Part shown: positions 15,636-24,535 of the stretch, piece by piece
Numbering within the stretch: the first letter of the stretch is position 1
Layout: every line of letters begins with the position of its first letter
Origin: Serinicoccus hydrothermalis
GTDB taxonomy: Bacteria; Actinomycetota; Actinomycetes; Actinomycetales; Dermatophilaceae
Assembly (NCBI RefSeq): GCF_001685415.1
Contig: NZ_CP014989.1
Span: 1,922,001-1,986,000, forward strand
Direction of reading: 5' to 3'
Length of the DNA stretch: 64,000 nucleotides
Made by a program: the position numbers and the translations under genes
The notes under the pieces: model-generated
The model's database searches: none
Told to the model about the DNA's origin: nothing
The model's input: only the letters and a program-made list of their open reading frames with translations

Positions 15636-16487
15636 ATGGCCGAGGGGCACGCCGTCCACGGGATGGCCGGGCGCGTGCGCCGGCTCGTGGGGCAACCCGG
15701 CCGGTCCAGCGGGCCGGTCAGCGACGTCTTCGACCCCGGCCTGCTCGACGGCCTCGCGGTCGCGGACGCGGAGGCGCACGGCAAGCACCTCCTCGTCCAC
15801 CTCGACGGCACCTCGCGCTCGGGCCACTTCCATCTCGGTATGCACGGCCGCGTCTCGGTACGACACCACCGCCGGGCGCTGGGGGCCGACGGGCTGCCCC
15901 GCTCGCACCCGCCGGTGCCCGACGGGCTGGCATGGCGCCTGCTCACCGGGTCCTTCCTGCTCGAGGTCACCCGCCCGACCATCTGCGAGCTGCTGGACCC
16001 GGAGGGCGTGGCGAGGCTGCACGCACGGCTCGGTCCGGACCCGCTCCGCGAGGACGCCGACCCCGAGACCGCCGTAGCGCGACTGCACCGCTCGCGCCGC
16101 CCGATCGGGCTGCTGCTGCTCGACCAGTCCGTCGTGTCGGGCATCGGCAACGTCTACCGTGCCGAGCTGCTCTGGCGGGCGCGGATCGACCCGCACTCGC
16201 CAGGGAACGCTGTGCCCGTCGAGGCGCTGCGGGCGCTGTGGCAGGACGCCATCGACCTCATGGGCATCGGCCTGGGTGCCGGGTGGATCGTCACCCACCC
16301 CGACCAGTTCCGCTCCGCCCGGGACCTGCTGGTGCGGGGCGAGGTGGTCCCCCGCTGGCCCAAGAGGTATGCCGTCTACCTCCGCCGCGGCCGCCCGTGC
16401 CCACGGTGCGGGCTGACCGTGGTCGTCGAGCGGATGGGGCTGCAGACCGCCTACTGGTGCCCCGGGTGCCAGGTGCTCCACGCCTGA
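15636..16487 (+). CDS. Fpg/Nei-family DNA glycosylase with Ala at position 2
   Basis: A 283-residue base-excision-repair enzyme of the endonuclease VIII-like type. Family features are the Glu at position 3, a Lys in AHGKHLLVHL, the H2TH region (LLLLDQSVVSGIGNVYRAELLW) and a C-terminal zinc finger with C-x2-C...C-x2-C (CPRCG and CPGCQ). The protein begins MAEGHA, so the residue that is normally the catalytic N-terminal Pro is Ala (GCC). The start is fixed by TAGGAT (15624-15629), which ends 6 nt before the ATG, a leaderless arrangement. It is monocistronic. It may have altered chemistry or be a variant subfamily. Confidence 0.88.
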   Translation: MAEGHAVHGMAGRVRRLVGQPGRSSGPVSDVFDPGLLDGLAVADAEAHGKHLLVHLDGTSRSGHFHLGMHGRVSVRHHRRALGADGLPRSHPPVPDGLAWRLLTGSFLLEVTRPTICELLDPEGVARLHARLGPDPLREDADPETAVARLHRSRRPIGLLLLDQSVVSGIGNVYRAELLWRARIDPHSPGNAVPVEALRALWQDAIDLMGIGLGAGWIVTHPDQFRSARDLLVRGEVVPRWPKRYAVYLRRGRPCPRCGLTVVVERMGLQTAYWCPGCQVLHA

Positions 16488-16595
16488 GACCGCCGGACGC
16501 GACCCGGATGGCCGGTCCCGCGGCGGCAGGTGTACGAATGCAGGGACGGTGCTCCGCGCCGCCGCGCGATCGACGATCGACCTCTGGAGGCACCT

Positions 16596-17951
16596 GTGCA
16601 CCGTGACGCCGTCTCGACCGCGGAAGGCTACGCCGACGGCACCCTCACCCCGCCCGAGGTCGTCGCCGAGATCCAGGCGGTCATCGACGAGCGCGAGCCC
16701 GAGCTCAACGCGCTGTGGGTCCGTGACGACGTCGGCGGGACCCTGGAGCAGGCCCGGGCCTCCGCGCGACGGTGGGAGGAGAGGCGCCCGCTCAGCCCGC
16801 TCGACGGCGTGACGGTGACCCTCAAGGAGAACGTCGCCCGCGCCGGTGTCCCCATGTCGATGGGATGCGCCGGGGTCGAGCCGGTCGTGCCGCAGACCGA
16901 CTCGCCGGTCGCCCGCCGCTGCCGCGAGGCCGGCCTCGTCGTGCTCGGCTCCACCGTCATGCCGGACTGGGGCATGCTCTCCTCCGGCGTCTCCAGCCGC
17001 CACGGCATCACCCGTTCGCCGTTGAACCCGGCCTGGACGACCGGGGGCTCGAGCTCCGGCGCGGGGGCCGCGGCGGCCGGCGGCTACGGGCCGCTGCACG
17101 TCGGCACCGACATCGGCGGGTCGATCCGGCTGCCGGGCACCTGGCTGGGGCTGGCGACGCTCAAGCCGAGCGCGGGCCGCATACCCCTGCATGCGCCGTA
17201 TCTCGGTCGGGCCGCGGGACCGATGGCGCGCACCGCACGCGACTGCGCGCTCCTTATGGGCGTCCTCGCCGGGCCGGACCCGGTGGACTGGACCTCGCTG
17301 CCGGCGCAGGAGGTCGCCTGGGACGACCTCGACCTCGAGGTCGAGGGGCTGCGGGTCGCCCTGTGGACCGAGGCGGGATACGGCGTGGAGCCCGAGCCCG
17401 AGATCGTCGCGACGGTCGAGGACGCGGCGCTGCGGCTGGAGCGCGCGGGTGCGCGGGTCGAGCGGATCGGCCCATGGCTCACCCAGGACCAGCTCGACGG
17501 CGTCGACCGCTTCTGGCAGGCCCGCTCCTGGGCCGACTACGCCCGGCTCGCTCCGGAGCAGCAGGCGCGGGTGCTGCCCTACATCGTGGAGTGGGTGTCG
17601 CGGGCCAGGGACCTGTCGGGCACCGAGGTCATGGACGCCTACCACGCCTTCGCGCAGGTCCAGTCGCGGACGACGGCGTCCTGGGCCGCCGCCGGCGACC
17701 CCGACGTGCTCCTGTCCCCCGTGGCGCCCGGCGTGGCCTTCCCGGCCGAGCAGCCGATGCCCTACCCGGAGGACGGCAGGGGTCTGTGGCACATCAACTT
17801 CGCCATGCCGTGGAACATGACCGGCCAGCCCGCCGGGACCGCCGACGCGGGTCGCACCGCCGACGGCCGGCCGATCGGGGTCCAGGTCGTCGGCCGCCCG
17901 TTCGACGACCTCGGGACGCTGCGGGTGATGCATGCGCTCGCGGCGTCCTGA
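16596..17951 (+). CDS. Amidase signature family hydrolase
   Basis: A 451-residue amidase hydrolysing an unidentified amide. The Ser-cisSer-Lys triad is visible: Lys in VTLKENVARAG (about residue 78), cis-Ser in the Gly/Ser-rich TTGGSSSGAGAAAA (about 150-160) and the nucleophile Ser in DIGGSIRLPG (about 177). The length is typical. GTG 16596 is preferred because GGAGG precedes it at good spacing; a longer frame from 16530 has no RBS. It does not resemble GatA in context (no gatB/C nearby). It sits alone between a DNA glycosylase and an oxidoreductase, so the substrate is open. Confidence 0.9.
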   Translation: MHRDAVSTAEGYADGTLTPPEVVAEIQAVIDEREPELNALWVRDDVGGTLEQARASARRWEERRPLSPLDGVTVTLKENVARAGVPMSMGCAGVEPVVPQTDSPVARRCREAGLVVLGSTVMPDWGMLSSGVSSRHGITRSPLNPAWTTGGSSSGAGAAAAGGYGPLHVGTDIGGSIRLPGTWLGLATLKPSAGRIPLHAPYLGRAAGPMARTARDCALLMGVLAGPDPVDWTSLPAQEVAWDDLDLEVEGLRVALWTEAGYGVEPEPEIVATVEDAALRLERAGARVERIGPWLTQDQLDGVDRFWQARSWADYARLAPEQQARVLPYIVEWVSRARDLSGTEVMDAYHAFAQVQSRTTASWAAAGDPDVLLSPVAPGVAFPAEQPMPYPEDGRGLWHINFAMPWNMTGQPAGTADAGRTADGRPIGVQVVGRPFDDLGTLRVMHALAAS

Positions 17952-18014
17952 CGCGACGTCACCGGCCTCCCCCACAACAGGACGGGACGTGCTGCTGGTC
18001 CTAGGGTGAGGAGC

Positions 18015-19259
18015 ATGTCCACGTCTCCCGATGTCGTCGTCGTCGGGGCCGGGCTGGCCGGCCTCACGTGTGCCCGCACGCTGCAGGAGGCCGGGGTCGA
18101 GGTGCGGGTGCTCGAGGCCGCCGACGCCGTGGGTGGCCGGGTGCGCACCGACGAGGTCGACGGCTTCCTGCTCGACCGCGGCTTCCAGCTGCTCAACCCG
18201 GCCTACCCGATGCTCCAGGCGCACGTCGACCTCGCGTCACTGCGGCTGCAGCCGTTCCGGGCGGGCCTGGCCGCCAAGTCCGACCGCTCCGACACCCTCC
18301 TCGTCATGGCCGACCCCCGGCGCGAGCCGCAGCTCATCGGCCAGACCATGCGCTCGGGCAAGCTGCACCCCTCGAGCCTGGCCCTGCTGGCCCGGTGGGC
18401 CGCCCCCGCCCTCCGCGCCGACTGGGCCATGCCGAGCGGGCGCCGGGACGTCTCGCGCCGGCAGTCGATGGACGCCGCCGGCCTGCACGGCCCCTTGCGC
18501 CGGGTGGTCGACACCTTCCTCAGCGGCGTGCTCCTCGAGGACGACGGCAGCACCTCGACCGCCTTCACCCTCATGCTCACCCGCATGTTCGCGCTGGGCC
18601 GGCCGGCGCTGCCCGAGAAGGGCATGCAGGCGCTCCCGGAGCAGCTCGCGGCGGGCCTGCACACCCCCGTCGAGCTCGGCACCGAGGTCACCTCGGTCGG
18701 GCCGGGCAGCGTCCGCACCGCCGGGGGCGAGGAGATCATCCCGGAGCTGGTCGTGGTCGCCACCGGCGCCGAGGCCGCCGCGGGGCTCACCGGCCACGAG
18801 GCACCGGCCGGCAAGGGCGTGACCACCCACTGGTTCGCGGTGCCCGAGGCGCCCATGGACCAGGCCCTGCTCGTCATCGACCAGCGCGAGACCCGCGGGC
18901 CGGTGGTCAACACCGCCGTCATGAGCAACGCCGCACCCTCCTACGCCCCGCCCGGCCGGCACCTGGTGCAGGCCAGCAGCCTGCTCCGGGCAGGCCGGGA
19001 GCCGGTCGAGGACCGCACGGTGCTGAGCCAGCTCAGCGGGATCTACGGCGTGCCGACCCGCGACTGGGAGCTGCTGCGCCGCGACGACATCCCGTATGCC
19101 CTGCCCGCCCAGCCGGCGCCGTTCCAGGAGCGCACCGCGCTCGAGGTCGAGCCCGGTCTCATCCTCGCCGGCGACCACCTGGACACCGGCTCCATCCAGG
19201 GGGCGATGGTCAGCGGGCAGCGGGCCGCCGAGGGCTACCTGCGGCGCCGCTCCGTCTGA
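18015..19259 (+). CDS. FAD-dependent amine-oxidase-like oxidoreductase
   Basis: A 414-residue flavoprotein. The Rossmann FAD site VVVVGAGLAGLTCARTL is near the N-terminus, followed by LEAADAVGGRVRTDEVDGFLLDRGFQLLNPAYP, the glycine-arginine motif shared by phytoene desaturases, protoporphyrinogen oxidases and amine oxidases (quoted here only as a region near residues 37-70). The C-terminus has LILAGDHLDTGSIQGAM, the usual second FAD contact. It is not in the carotenoid cluster and its substrate is unknown. TAGGGT (18002-18007) ends 7 nt before ATG 18015, indicating a leaderless transcript and excluding the GTG at 18006. Confidence 0.85.
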   Translation: MSTSPDVVVVGAGLAGLTCARTLQEAGVEVRVLEAADAVGGRVRTDEVDGFLLDRGFQLLNPAYPMLQAHVDLASLRLQPFRAGLAAKSDRSDTLLVMADPRREPQLIGQTMRSGKLHPSSLALLARWAAPALRADWAMPSGRRDVSRRQSMDAAGLHGPLRRVVDTFLSGVLLEDDGSTSTAFTLMLTRMFALGRPALPEKGMQALPEQLAAGLHTPVELGTEVTSVGPGSVRTAGGEEIIPELVVVATGAEAAAGLTGHEAPAGKGVTTHWFAVPEAPMDQALLVIDQRETRGPVVNTAVMSNAAPSYAPPGRHLVQASSLLRAGREPVEDRTVLSQLSGIYGVPTRDWELLRRDDIPYALPAQPAPFQERTALEVEPGLILAGDHLDTGSIQGAMVSGQRAAEGYLRRRSV

Positions 19260-19292
19260 CCCAGGGCCTGGAGGGACGGCCGGGGCGTCCGG

Positions 19293-21140
19293 TCAGGACC
19301 TGCCGGCCCCCACCCCAAGCGGTATGCCGTGGCCGCGCGGCAGCAGCGGGTCGTCGAACCCCGGCTGGTCCGGGTGGTGGGCGCGCACGTCGGCCATGGA
19401 GCGCGGCAGGTCGAAGGGCAGCCGGCCCCGCGCCTCGCCCTGCAGCGCCCGGGCCAGCGCGGGGCCGCCGGAGCCGAAGCTCGCGACGACCACGTCGGCC
19501 GCGTCGAGGACCGGCCCGAGCACCGCGGGGCGGTCGAGGGTGACGTCCACGACGAGGGGGCAGTGCTCCCGCAGGCGGGCCAGCCGCACCGGGAGGCCCG
19601 GCGGGAAGTCCAGCGAGCCCTGGTGGAACCACGCCTCGAGGAAGAGGTCCGAGCGGGGTTCGTGCGGCGCCGCGAGCCGGACCACGGCCAGGTCCGCGTC
19701 CTCGGGCCGGTCCACGACGGTGCCGAGGGCCTCAGCGGCCTCGCGCGACATGCCCTCGACGTAGACCCGGCGGTCGGCGCCGGAGAGCGGGAGCAGCCCG
19801 CCCTCGTCGGCGAGCACGGTCACCGAGGCCGCCTGCGCGTCCAGCCCGGCCGCGACGACCTCCGCCCGGCCCACGGTCCGCTCGGCGGCGTCCTCGTCGA
19901 CGAAGGGGTCGTCGAAGAGCCCGAGCCGCATCTTCACGAGCAGCAGCCGCCGGGCCGAGGCGTCGATCCGCTCCTCGCTCACCCGTCCCGACCGGACCAG
20001 CCCGGCCAGGACCTCGACGCACTCCTCGCCGCCGAACTGGTCGCACCCGGCCGCCAGCAGCAGCTCCATCCGACCGGCGGGGTCGAGGTGCTCCACGCCC
20101 CACGCCCGCGCCGGGAGCACCTGGTCGCCCACGTGGTTGTCGTTGACCAGCTCCCAGTCGGTGAGCACGACCCCGTCGTAGCCCAGCTCCTCGCGCAGCA
20201 GCCCGGTGACGATGCGCTCGTTGAAGCCGAAGCCCACCTCCGGCACCGTCTCGCCGTCGAGGTCGAGCCCGACGGGCATGCCGTAGTAGGGCATGATCGC
20301 CGCCGTGCCCGCCGCGACCGCCGCCCGAAAGGGCGCGAGGTGCTCGGCGAACCGCCCGCCGGGGTAGACCTGCTCCCGGCCGTAGGGGAAGTGGGCGTCC
20401 TCGCCGTCGGCCTGCGGCCCGCCGCCGGGGAAGTGCTTGGCCGTCCCGGCCACGCTCGCCGGCCCGAGCCGCTCCCCCTGCAGCCCGCGCAGGAACTCCA
20501 CGCCGAACTCGGTGACCAGCTGCGGGTCCGCCCCGAAGGTATGCATCTGGCGGGCCCACCGCGGCTCGCTCGCGAGGTCCAGGGTCGGGTGCAGCGCCGC
20601 GCGGATGCCGACCGCGACGTACTCCGAGCGGACCGCCTCGGCATACCCCCGCAGCACCTCGAGGTCACCGAGCGCCGCGATGCCGAGCGGCTCGGGCCAC
20701 TGGGAGAAGTAGCCGGCGGCGAAGCTCGCGCCGGCGTTCTCGCTGAAGCCGTGCCGGGGGTCGGTCGAGATCGTCACCGGTATGCCGTGCGGCGTCGTCT
20801 CCGCGAGCTCCTGGACGGCGTTCTGCCACCGGGCCGCCTCCCGGGCGCTGCCGAGGGCGTGCACGTTGAAGTGGTTGACCCGGCTGCCCACGACGACGTG
20901 GGGGGTGCCGGACTTGCTGATCGCCCCGGGACCCTCGAGCACGGTCCCGCCGGGGCCGGACTCGATGACGGTGTGGAAGAGCAGGCCGATCTTCTCGTCC
21001 AGGCCGAGGCGGCCGAGCAGGTCCTCGGTCCGTTCCTCCGGCCCCAGCCGGGTGTCCTCGTAGGGATCGAGCACGCCGTTGCCGTTGAGGTCGCGGTAGC
21101 CGAACCCGTCGGGGGTCGTGCTGGTCGGGATCCGGCTCAT
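19293..21140 (-). CDS. Glycoside hydrolase family 3 beta-glycosidase
   Basis: A 615-residue cytoplasmic GH3 enzyme with no signal peptide. It opens with YRDLNGNGVLDPYEDTRL and LLGRLGLDEKIG as many beta-glucosidase/xylosidase-type GH3 proteins do. Substrate and nucleophile regions are visible: TISTDPRHGFSENAG, VAGTAKHFPGGG and the nucleophile Asp in GVVLTDWELVND. A C-terminal alpha/beta sandwich follows. ATG 21140 overlaps the stop of the upstream glucoamylase-like gene (ATGA). It probably splits oligosaccharides brought in by the ABC importer encoded upstream in the same operon. Confidence 0.9.
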   Translation of the reverse strand: MSRIPTSTTPDGFGYRDLNGNGVLDPYEDTRLGPEERTEDLLGRLGLDEKIGLLFHTVIESGPGGTVLEGPGAISKSGTPHVVVGSRVNHFNVHALGSAREAARWQNAVQELAETTPHGIPVTISTDPRHGFSENAGASFAAGYFSQWPEPLGIAALGDLEVLRGYAEAVRSEYVAVGIRAALHPTLDLASEPRWARQMHTFGADPQLVTEFGVEFLRGLQGERLGPASVAGTAKHFPGGGPQADGEDAHFPYGREQVYPGGRFAEHLAPFRAAVAAGTAAIMPYYGMPVGLDLDGETVPEVGFGFNERIVTGLLREELGYDGVVLTDWELVNDNHVGDQVLPARAWGVEHLDPAGRMELLLAAGCDQFGGEECVEVLAGLVRSGRVSEERIDASARRLLLVKMRLGLFDDPFVDEDAAERTVGRAEVVAAGLDAQAASVTVLADEGGLLPLSGADRRVYVEGMSREAAEALGTVVDRPEDADLAVVRLAAPHEPRSDLFLEAWFHQGSLDFPPGLPVRLARLREHCPLVVDVTLDRPAVLGPVLDAADVVVASFGSGGPALARALQGEARGRLPFDLPRSMADVRAHHPDQPGFDDPLLPRGHGIPLGVGAGRS

Positions 21141-22687
21141 GCGGAGGCCCCGAACTGCTCGGGCGCGATGACCGGCCGCAGCCGCTCCTCGACCTCGCCC
21201 CGGACGAAGTAGCGCTGCAGCATCCCGTGGCCGAGCACGTCGCCCAGGGCGCCCATGATCATCGCCTGGTCCAGGGACAGGTAGCGCTGCGCCACCTGCC
21301 CGGACTGCGTGGCGACGGCGTCGTAGAACCCGCCGGGCCCGTAGCTGTCGAAGTCGTCCTCGATGCGGGCCAGGTTGTCGTAGGCCTCGCGCGGCTCGTG
21401 CATCATCGCGAGGAAGGCGGCGTGCGGGGTGACGACCCCGTCGCCGTAGTCGGGCTCGGGCTCGCCGTGCACCCGGTCGGTGCGCTCGACGTCGGAGAAG
21501 TAGCCCTCGGGGTTGAGACCGAGCGCGTCCACGCCCCACTCGGAGTAACCGCCCGCCGGGTGGCTGGCCGGCGAGAAGCCCCAGTAGCCGTACTCCTCCA
21601 TGCCGTGCAGACGCTGCACGGCGACGTGGTTGGGGTGGTTGCGGCCCCAGGACCGCGGCGCCCACCGCTCCTCGGGCACGAAGACGTCGGGCATGAGCTC
21701 CTCGAACATCGAGCCGCCCCAGCCCGGCACGGTGGCGCGGCCGAGGTAGTCGTGGGCGCCCTCGAAGACGTCGACGCCCAGGTAGGTCCGCCACTGCCCC
21801 ACCGGCGGCATCTCCGGCCAGGTCCAGTCCGGGGGGAAGGTCCGCCAGGCCTGGTAGTAGGCCTGCGGCGGCACCTGGTCCTTGGCGATCGCGAGGTAGG
21901 TGGTGATCCGCGTCTCCGAGACGATGGTGTCGTAGTGGTGGTCGGCGGTGTACCAGACCGGCTCACCGGCGTCGATGAGGTCGCGCGGCTCGGTCGGCGG
22001 GGGGTCGAGCAGCCGGGTCGGCTCCTCGAGGTAGAAGCCGCCGTAGTTGAGGTAGGGCTTGTCGAAGGTCGGGTCGGCGAAGACGTCGAAGCGCATCCGG
22101 CCGAACATGCGCGCGGCCTGACGTCGGTTGGCCCGGTCGGCGTTGCGCACCACGAGCAGCGCGCACCCGAGCCAGGCGGCGTCGACGCTGGAGACGAAGG
22201 GCACGACCGGGTCGCCGCTCTCGGGCCACTCGGTGATGACCGAGGCGTCGCGGGGGTCGTACCAGTTGAAGTACATCCCGCTGGCGTCGTGGTGCTCCAT
22301 CTCCTCCAGCGTGCAGAGGGTCTGCCGGATCCGCCGGGACGCCTCGCGGTGGCTGATGAGGTGCAGGTCGCGCGCCACGACCGTGGACCAGAGGTAGCCG
22401 CCGATGTTGGTGGGCGAGGTGTAGAGCCCGGGCGTGCCCAGGTCGCCGCTGATGTTGTCCGCCACCAGCCCGGTGCGCCGGTCGGTCATCGCGACCATCG
22501 AGGCCCAGGTGTCCTGGGTCCACCGCCGCAGCCGGCGGCCGTGGTGCCGCGGCGGCCGCGGCCGGCGACGCTCGCCGGCGAGCGCGGGTGCCGTCGGCGC
22601 GAGGGCGGCGGTGGTGCCGACGGTGAGGCCGCCGGCCAGCACGGCGCGGCGCGACAACGGGGTATGGCGCGGGTCGGGGTGAGGCAT
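21137..22687 (-). CDS. Tat-exported glucoamylase-like (PF10091/GH144-type) enzyme
   Basis: A 516-residue secreted enzyme. The twin-arginine signal is SRRAVLAGGLTVGTTAAL, with cleavage likely after ALA. The mature part has the glucoamylase-like signature: YTSPTNIGGYLWSTVVARDL, MYFNWYDPRD, FVSSVDAAWLGCALL, GWGGSMFEELMP, WGFSPA and, near the end, YLSLDQAMIMGALG. Relatives include endo-beta-1,2-glucanases (GH144). GAAGGAG precedes ATG 22687. Position between importer genes and a GH3 glycosidase suggests it cuts the polymer outside and supplies the importer; beta-1,2-glucan is a guess from the family, not proof. Confidence 0.82.
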   Translation of the reverse strand: MPHPDPRHTPLSRRAVLAGGLTVGTTAALAPTAPALAGERRRPRPPRHHGRRLRRWTQDTWASMVAMTDRRTGLVADNISGDLGTPGLYTSPTNIGGYLWSTVVARDLHLISHREASRRIRQTLCTLEEMEHHDASGMYFNWYDPRDASVITEWPESGDPVVPFVSSVDAAWLGCALLVVRNADRANRRQAARMFGRMRFDVFADPTFDKPYLNYGGFYLEEPTRLLDPPPTEPRDLIDAGEPVWYTADHHYDTIVSETRITTYLAIAKDQVPPQAYYQAWRTFPPDWTWPEMPPVGQWRTYLGVDVFEGAHDYLGRATVPGWGGSMFEELMPDVFVPEERWAPRSWGRNHPNHVAVQRLHGMEEYGYWGFSPASHPAGGYSEWGVDALGLNPEGYFSDVERTDRVHGEPEPDYGDGVVTPHAAFLAMMHEPREAYDNLARIEDDFDSYGPGGFYDAVATQSGQVAQRYLSLDQAMIMGALGDVLGHGMLQRYFVRGEVEERLRPVIAPEQFGASA

Positions 22688-22704
22688 GGAGCTGCTCCTT
22701 CGGG

Positions 22705-22734
22705 GTGGGTCGGCGTGGGTCGGCGTGGGTCGGC
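22705..22734. repeat. Three perfect 10-nt tandem repeats
   Basis: GTGGGTCGGC is repeated three times without change at 22705-22714, 22715-22724 and 22725-22734, in the 53-nt gap between the second permease and the glucoamylase-like gene, upstream of its RBS. It is a slippage-prone spacer; an effect on downstream expression is possible but not shown. Confidence 0.85.
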
Positions 22735-22740
22735 CCTGGG

Positions 22741-23568
22741 TCACTTGATCCCGGTGGTGGCGATCCCCTGGATGAACCGCCGCTGGAAGATGAGGAAGAC
22801 GACGAGGACGGGCAGCACGACGATCGTGGCGCCCGCCATGAGCAGGCCGTACTGCTGCTCGTTCTGCCCGGTGGAGTAGAGCGCGAGCGCCACCGGGAGG
22901 GTGTAGGTGTCGTTGGTCTGCGCGACGACCAGCGGCCAGAGGAAGTTGTTCCAGCTGCCGAGGAAGGTGAGGATGCCGAGCGTCGCGAGCGCGGGGGTCA
23001 GCAGCGGCAGGATGACCTGGAAGAAGATCCGGAACTCGCCGGCCCCGTCGATGCGGGCCGCCTCGACGAGGTCCTTGGGCAGCCCGAGGACGAACTGCCG
23101 CATGAGGAAGACGCCGAACGGTCCGACGAGGAAGGGCAGGAACAGCCCGGGCAGGGTGTCGACCAGGCCGAGGTTGGCGACGAGCACGAAGAGCGGCACG
23201 AAGGTGACCACGCCGGGGATCATCAGGGTCCCGAGGATGAGCGCGAAGATGAGCCTCTTGCCGCGGAAGCGCAGCATGGCGAGGGCATACCCGACCATCG
23301 AGCAGAAGAGCAGGTTGCCCACCGTGACGACGACTGCCACGACCGTGGAGTTGCGGAAGTAGGTGCCGAAGGAGAGCCGGCTGAAGAGCTGGCCGAAGTT
23401 CTCCAGCGTCGGGTTCTCCGGCCACCAGGTCGGCGGCACCTGGCGCAGCTCGGCGTTGGACTTGAACGAGCCGAGCACCATCCAGATGAACGGCGTGACG
23501 ACCACGAGCAGGGCCACGGTCAGCAGCAGGTAGAGCCACCACCGGGAGCGGTTGCCGGCACCGGTCAT
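22741..23568 (-). CDS. Sugar ABC transporter permease (MalG/CUT1 type)
   Basis: A 275-residue inner-membrane permease with six predicted helices. It has the EAA loop that contacts the ATPase (EAARIDGAGEFRIFFQVILP, about residues 158-177) and ends in the typical QRRFIQGIATTGIK. It pairs with the permease at 23572-24525 to form the channel for the substrate delivered by the lipoprotein at 24536-25825. The gap to the upstream permease is 3 nt. No ATPase is encoded in the operon; CUT1 systems of actinobacteria commonly share an MsiK-type ATPase encoded elsewhere. Confidence 0.94.
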   Translation of the reverse strand: MTGAGNRSRWWLYLLLTVALLVVVTPFIWMVLGSFKSNAELRQVPPTWWPENPTLENFGQLFSRLSFGTYFRNSTVVAVVVTVGNLLFCSMVGYALAMLRFRGKRLIFALILGTLMIPGVVTFVPLFVLVANLGLVDTLPGLFLPFLVGPFGVFLMRQFVLGLPKDLVEAARIDGAGEFRIFFQVILPLLTPALATLGILTFLGSWNNFLWPLVVAQTNDTYTLPVALALYSTGQNEQQYGLLMAGATIVVLPVLVVFLIFQRRFIQGIATTGIK

Positions 23569-23571
23569 GGC

Positions 23572-24525
23572 TCAGTCCTCCTTCTCGGACAGGAAGCGGA
23601 ACTGCAGCGCGGTGACGATCGCGATGACGACGAAGATGAGGTAGCTCAGCGCAGCGGCATACCCGTAGTTGCCGAAGCTGAACTGCTGGTAGGTGTACAT
23701 CGAGGCGGAGATCGTGCTGTTGAGCGGCCCGCCCTGGGTCATGACGAAGGGCTCCTCGAAGAACTGCAGGTAGCCGATCGCGGTGGTGACCGAGACGAAG
23801 AGGATGGTCGGGCGCAGGATCGGCACGGTGACGTTGCGGAAGCGCTGCCAGGCGTTGGCGCCGTCGATGGCGGCCGCCTCGTGCAGCTGCTGCGGGACGG
23901 ACTGCAGGCCGGCGAGGAAGATGATCATCGCGGTGCCGAAGTTGCGCCAGACCGCCATCGCGATGAGCGAGGGCATCGCCCAGGTCGTCGACCCGAGCCA
24001 GTTCGGGCCGTCGATCCCGACCCAGCCGAGGACGGTGTTGACCAGGCCGCTGTCCGGGTGCAGCAGGAAGCGCCACACGACGGCCACCGCGACGATCGAG
24101 GTGATGACCGGGGTGTAGAACCCCAGCCGGTAGACCGACCGGAAGCGGGTGATCCCGGTGTTGAGGGCGACCGCCGCCGCGAGCGCCACGGTCATCGTCA
24201 GCGGGACGCCGACGAGCACGAAGTAGGCGGTGTTGAGCGCGGCCTGCCGGAAGACCGGGTCGCCGAAGGCCTTGGCGTACTGCTCGAAGGCGACGAAGTT
24301 GACCTGGAACGGCGTCCGCAGGTCGCGGTTGGTGATGTCGGTGACCGAGAAGAAGACGGACTGGATCACCGGCCAGGCGGTGAAGATGCCGAAGAGCAGG
24401 AGGAAGGGCAGCGTGAGCAGCCATCCGGCCCGCTCCTCGCGCGCCGCACCGGGCGGGCGCGAGGAACGGGACCGGCGGGCGTCACGGGAGCCGGTGCCCT
24501 GCCGGGGAGAGGTGGCGGTGGTCAT
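23572..24525 (-). CDS. Sugar ABC transporter permease (MalF/CUT1 type)
   Basis: A 317-residue permease with six helices after a basic N-terminal tail. The EAA loop reads HEAAAIDGANAWQRFRNVT-IP and the ending is LQFRFLSEKED. It is the partner of the MalG-type subunit. It begins 10 nt after the binding-protein stop and ends 3 nt before the next permease, so the importer genes form one transcription unit driven from the promoter at 25928-25956. Confidence 0.94.
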   Translation of the reverse strand: MTTATSPRQGTGSRDARRSRSSRPPGAAREERAGWLLTLPFLLLFGIFTAWPVIQSVFFSVTDITNRDLRTPFQVNFVAFEQYAKAFGDPVFRQAALNTAYFVLVGVPLTMTVALAAAVALNTGITRFRSVYRLGFYTPVITSIVAVAVVWRFLLHPDSGLVNTVLGWVGIDGPNWLGSTTWAMPSLIAMAVWRNFGTAMIIFLAGLQSVPQQLHEAAAIDGANAWQRFRNVTVPILRPTILFVSVTTAIGYLQFFEEPFVMTQGGPLNSTISASMYTYQQFSFGNYGYAAALSYLIFVVIAIVTALQFRFLSEKED

Positions 24526-24535
24526 CGCCGGCGGC

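Noticed and set aside
18015-19259. FAD oxidoreductase as a member of the carotenoid pathway
   Set aside because: About 36 kb away from the cluster, which already has its own crtI and crtU; the fold is shared by many amine oxidases.
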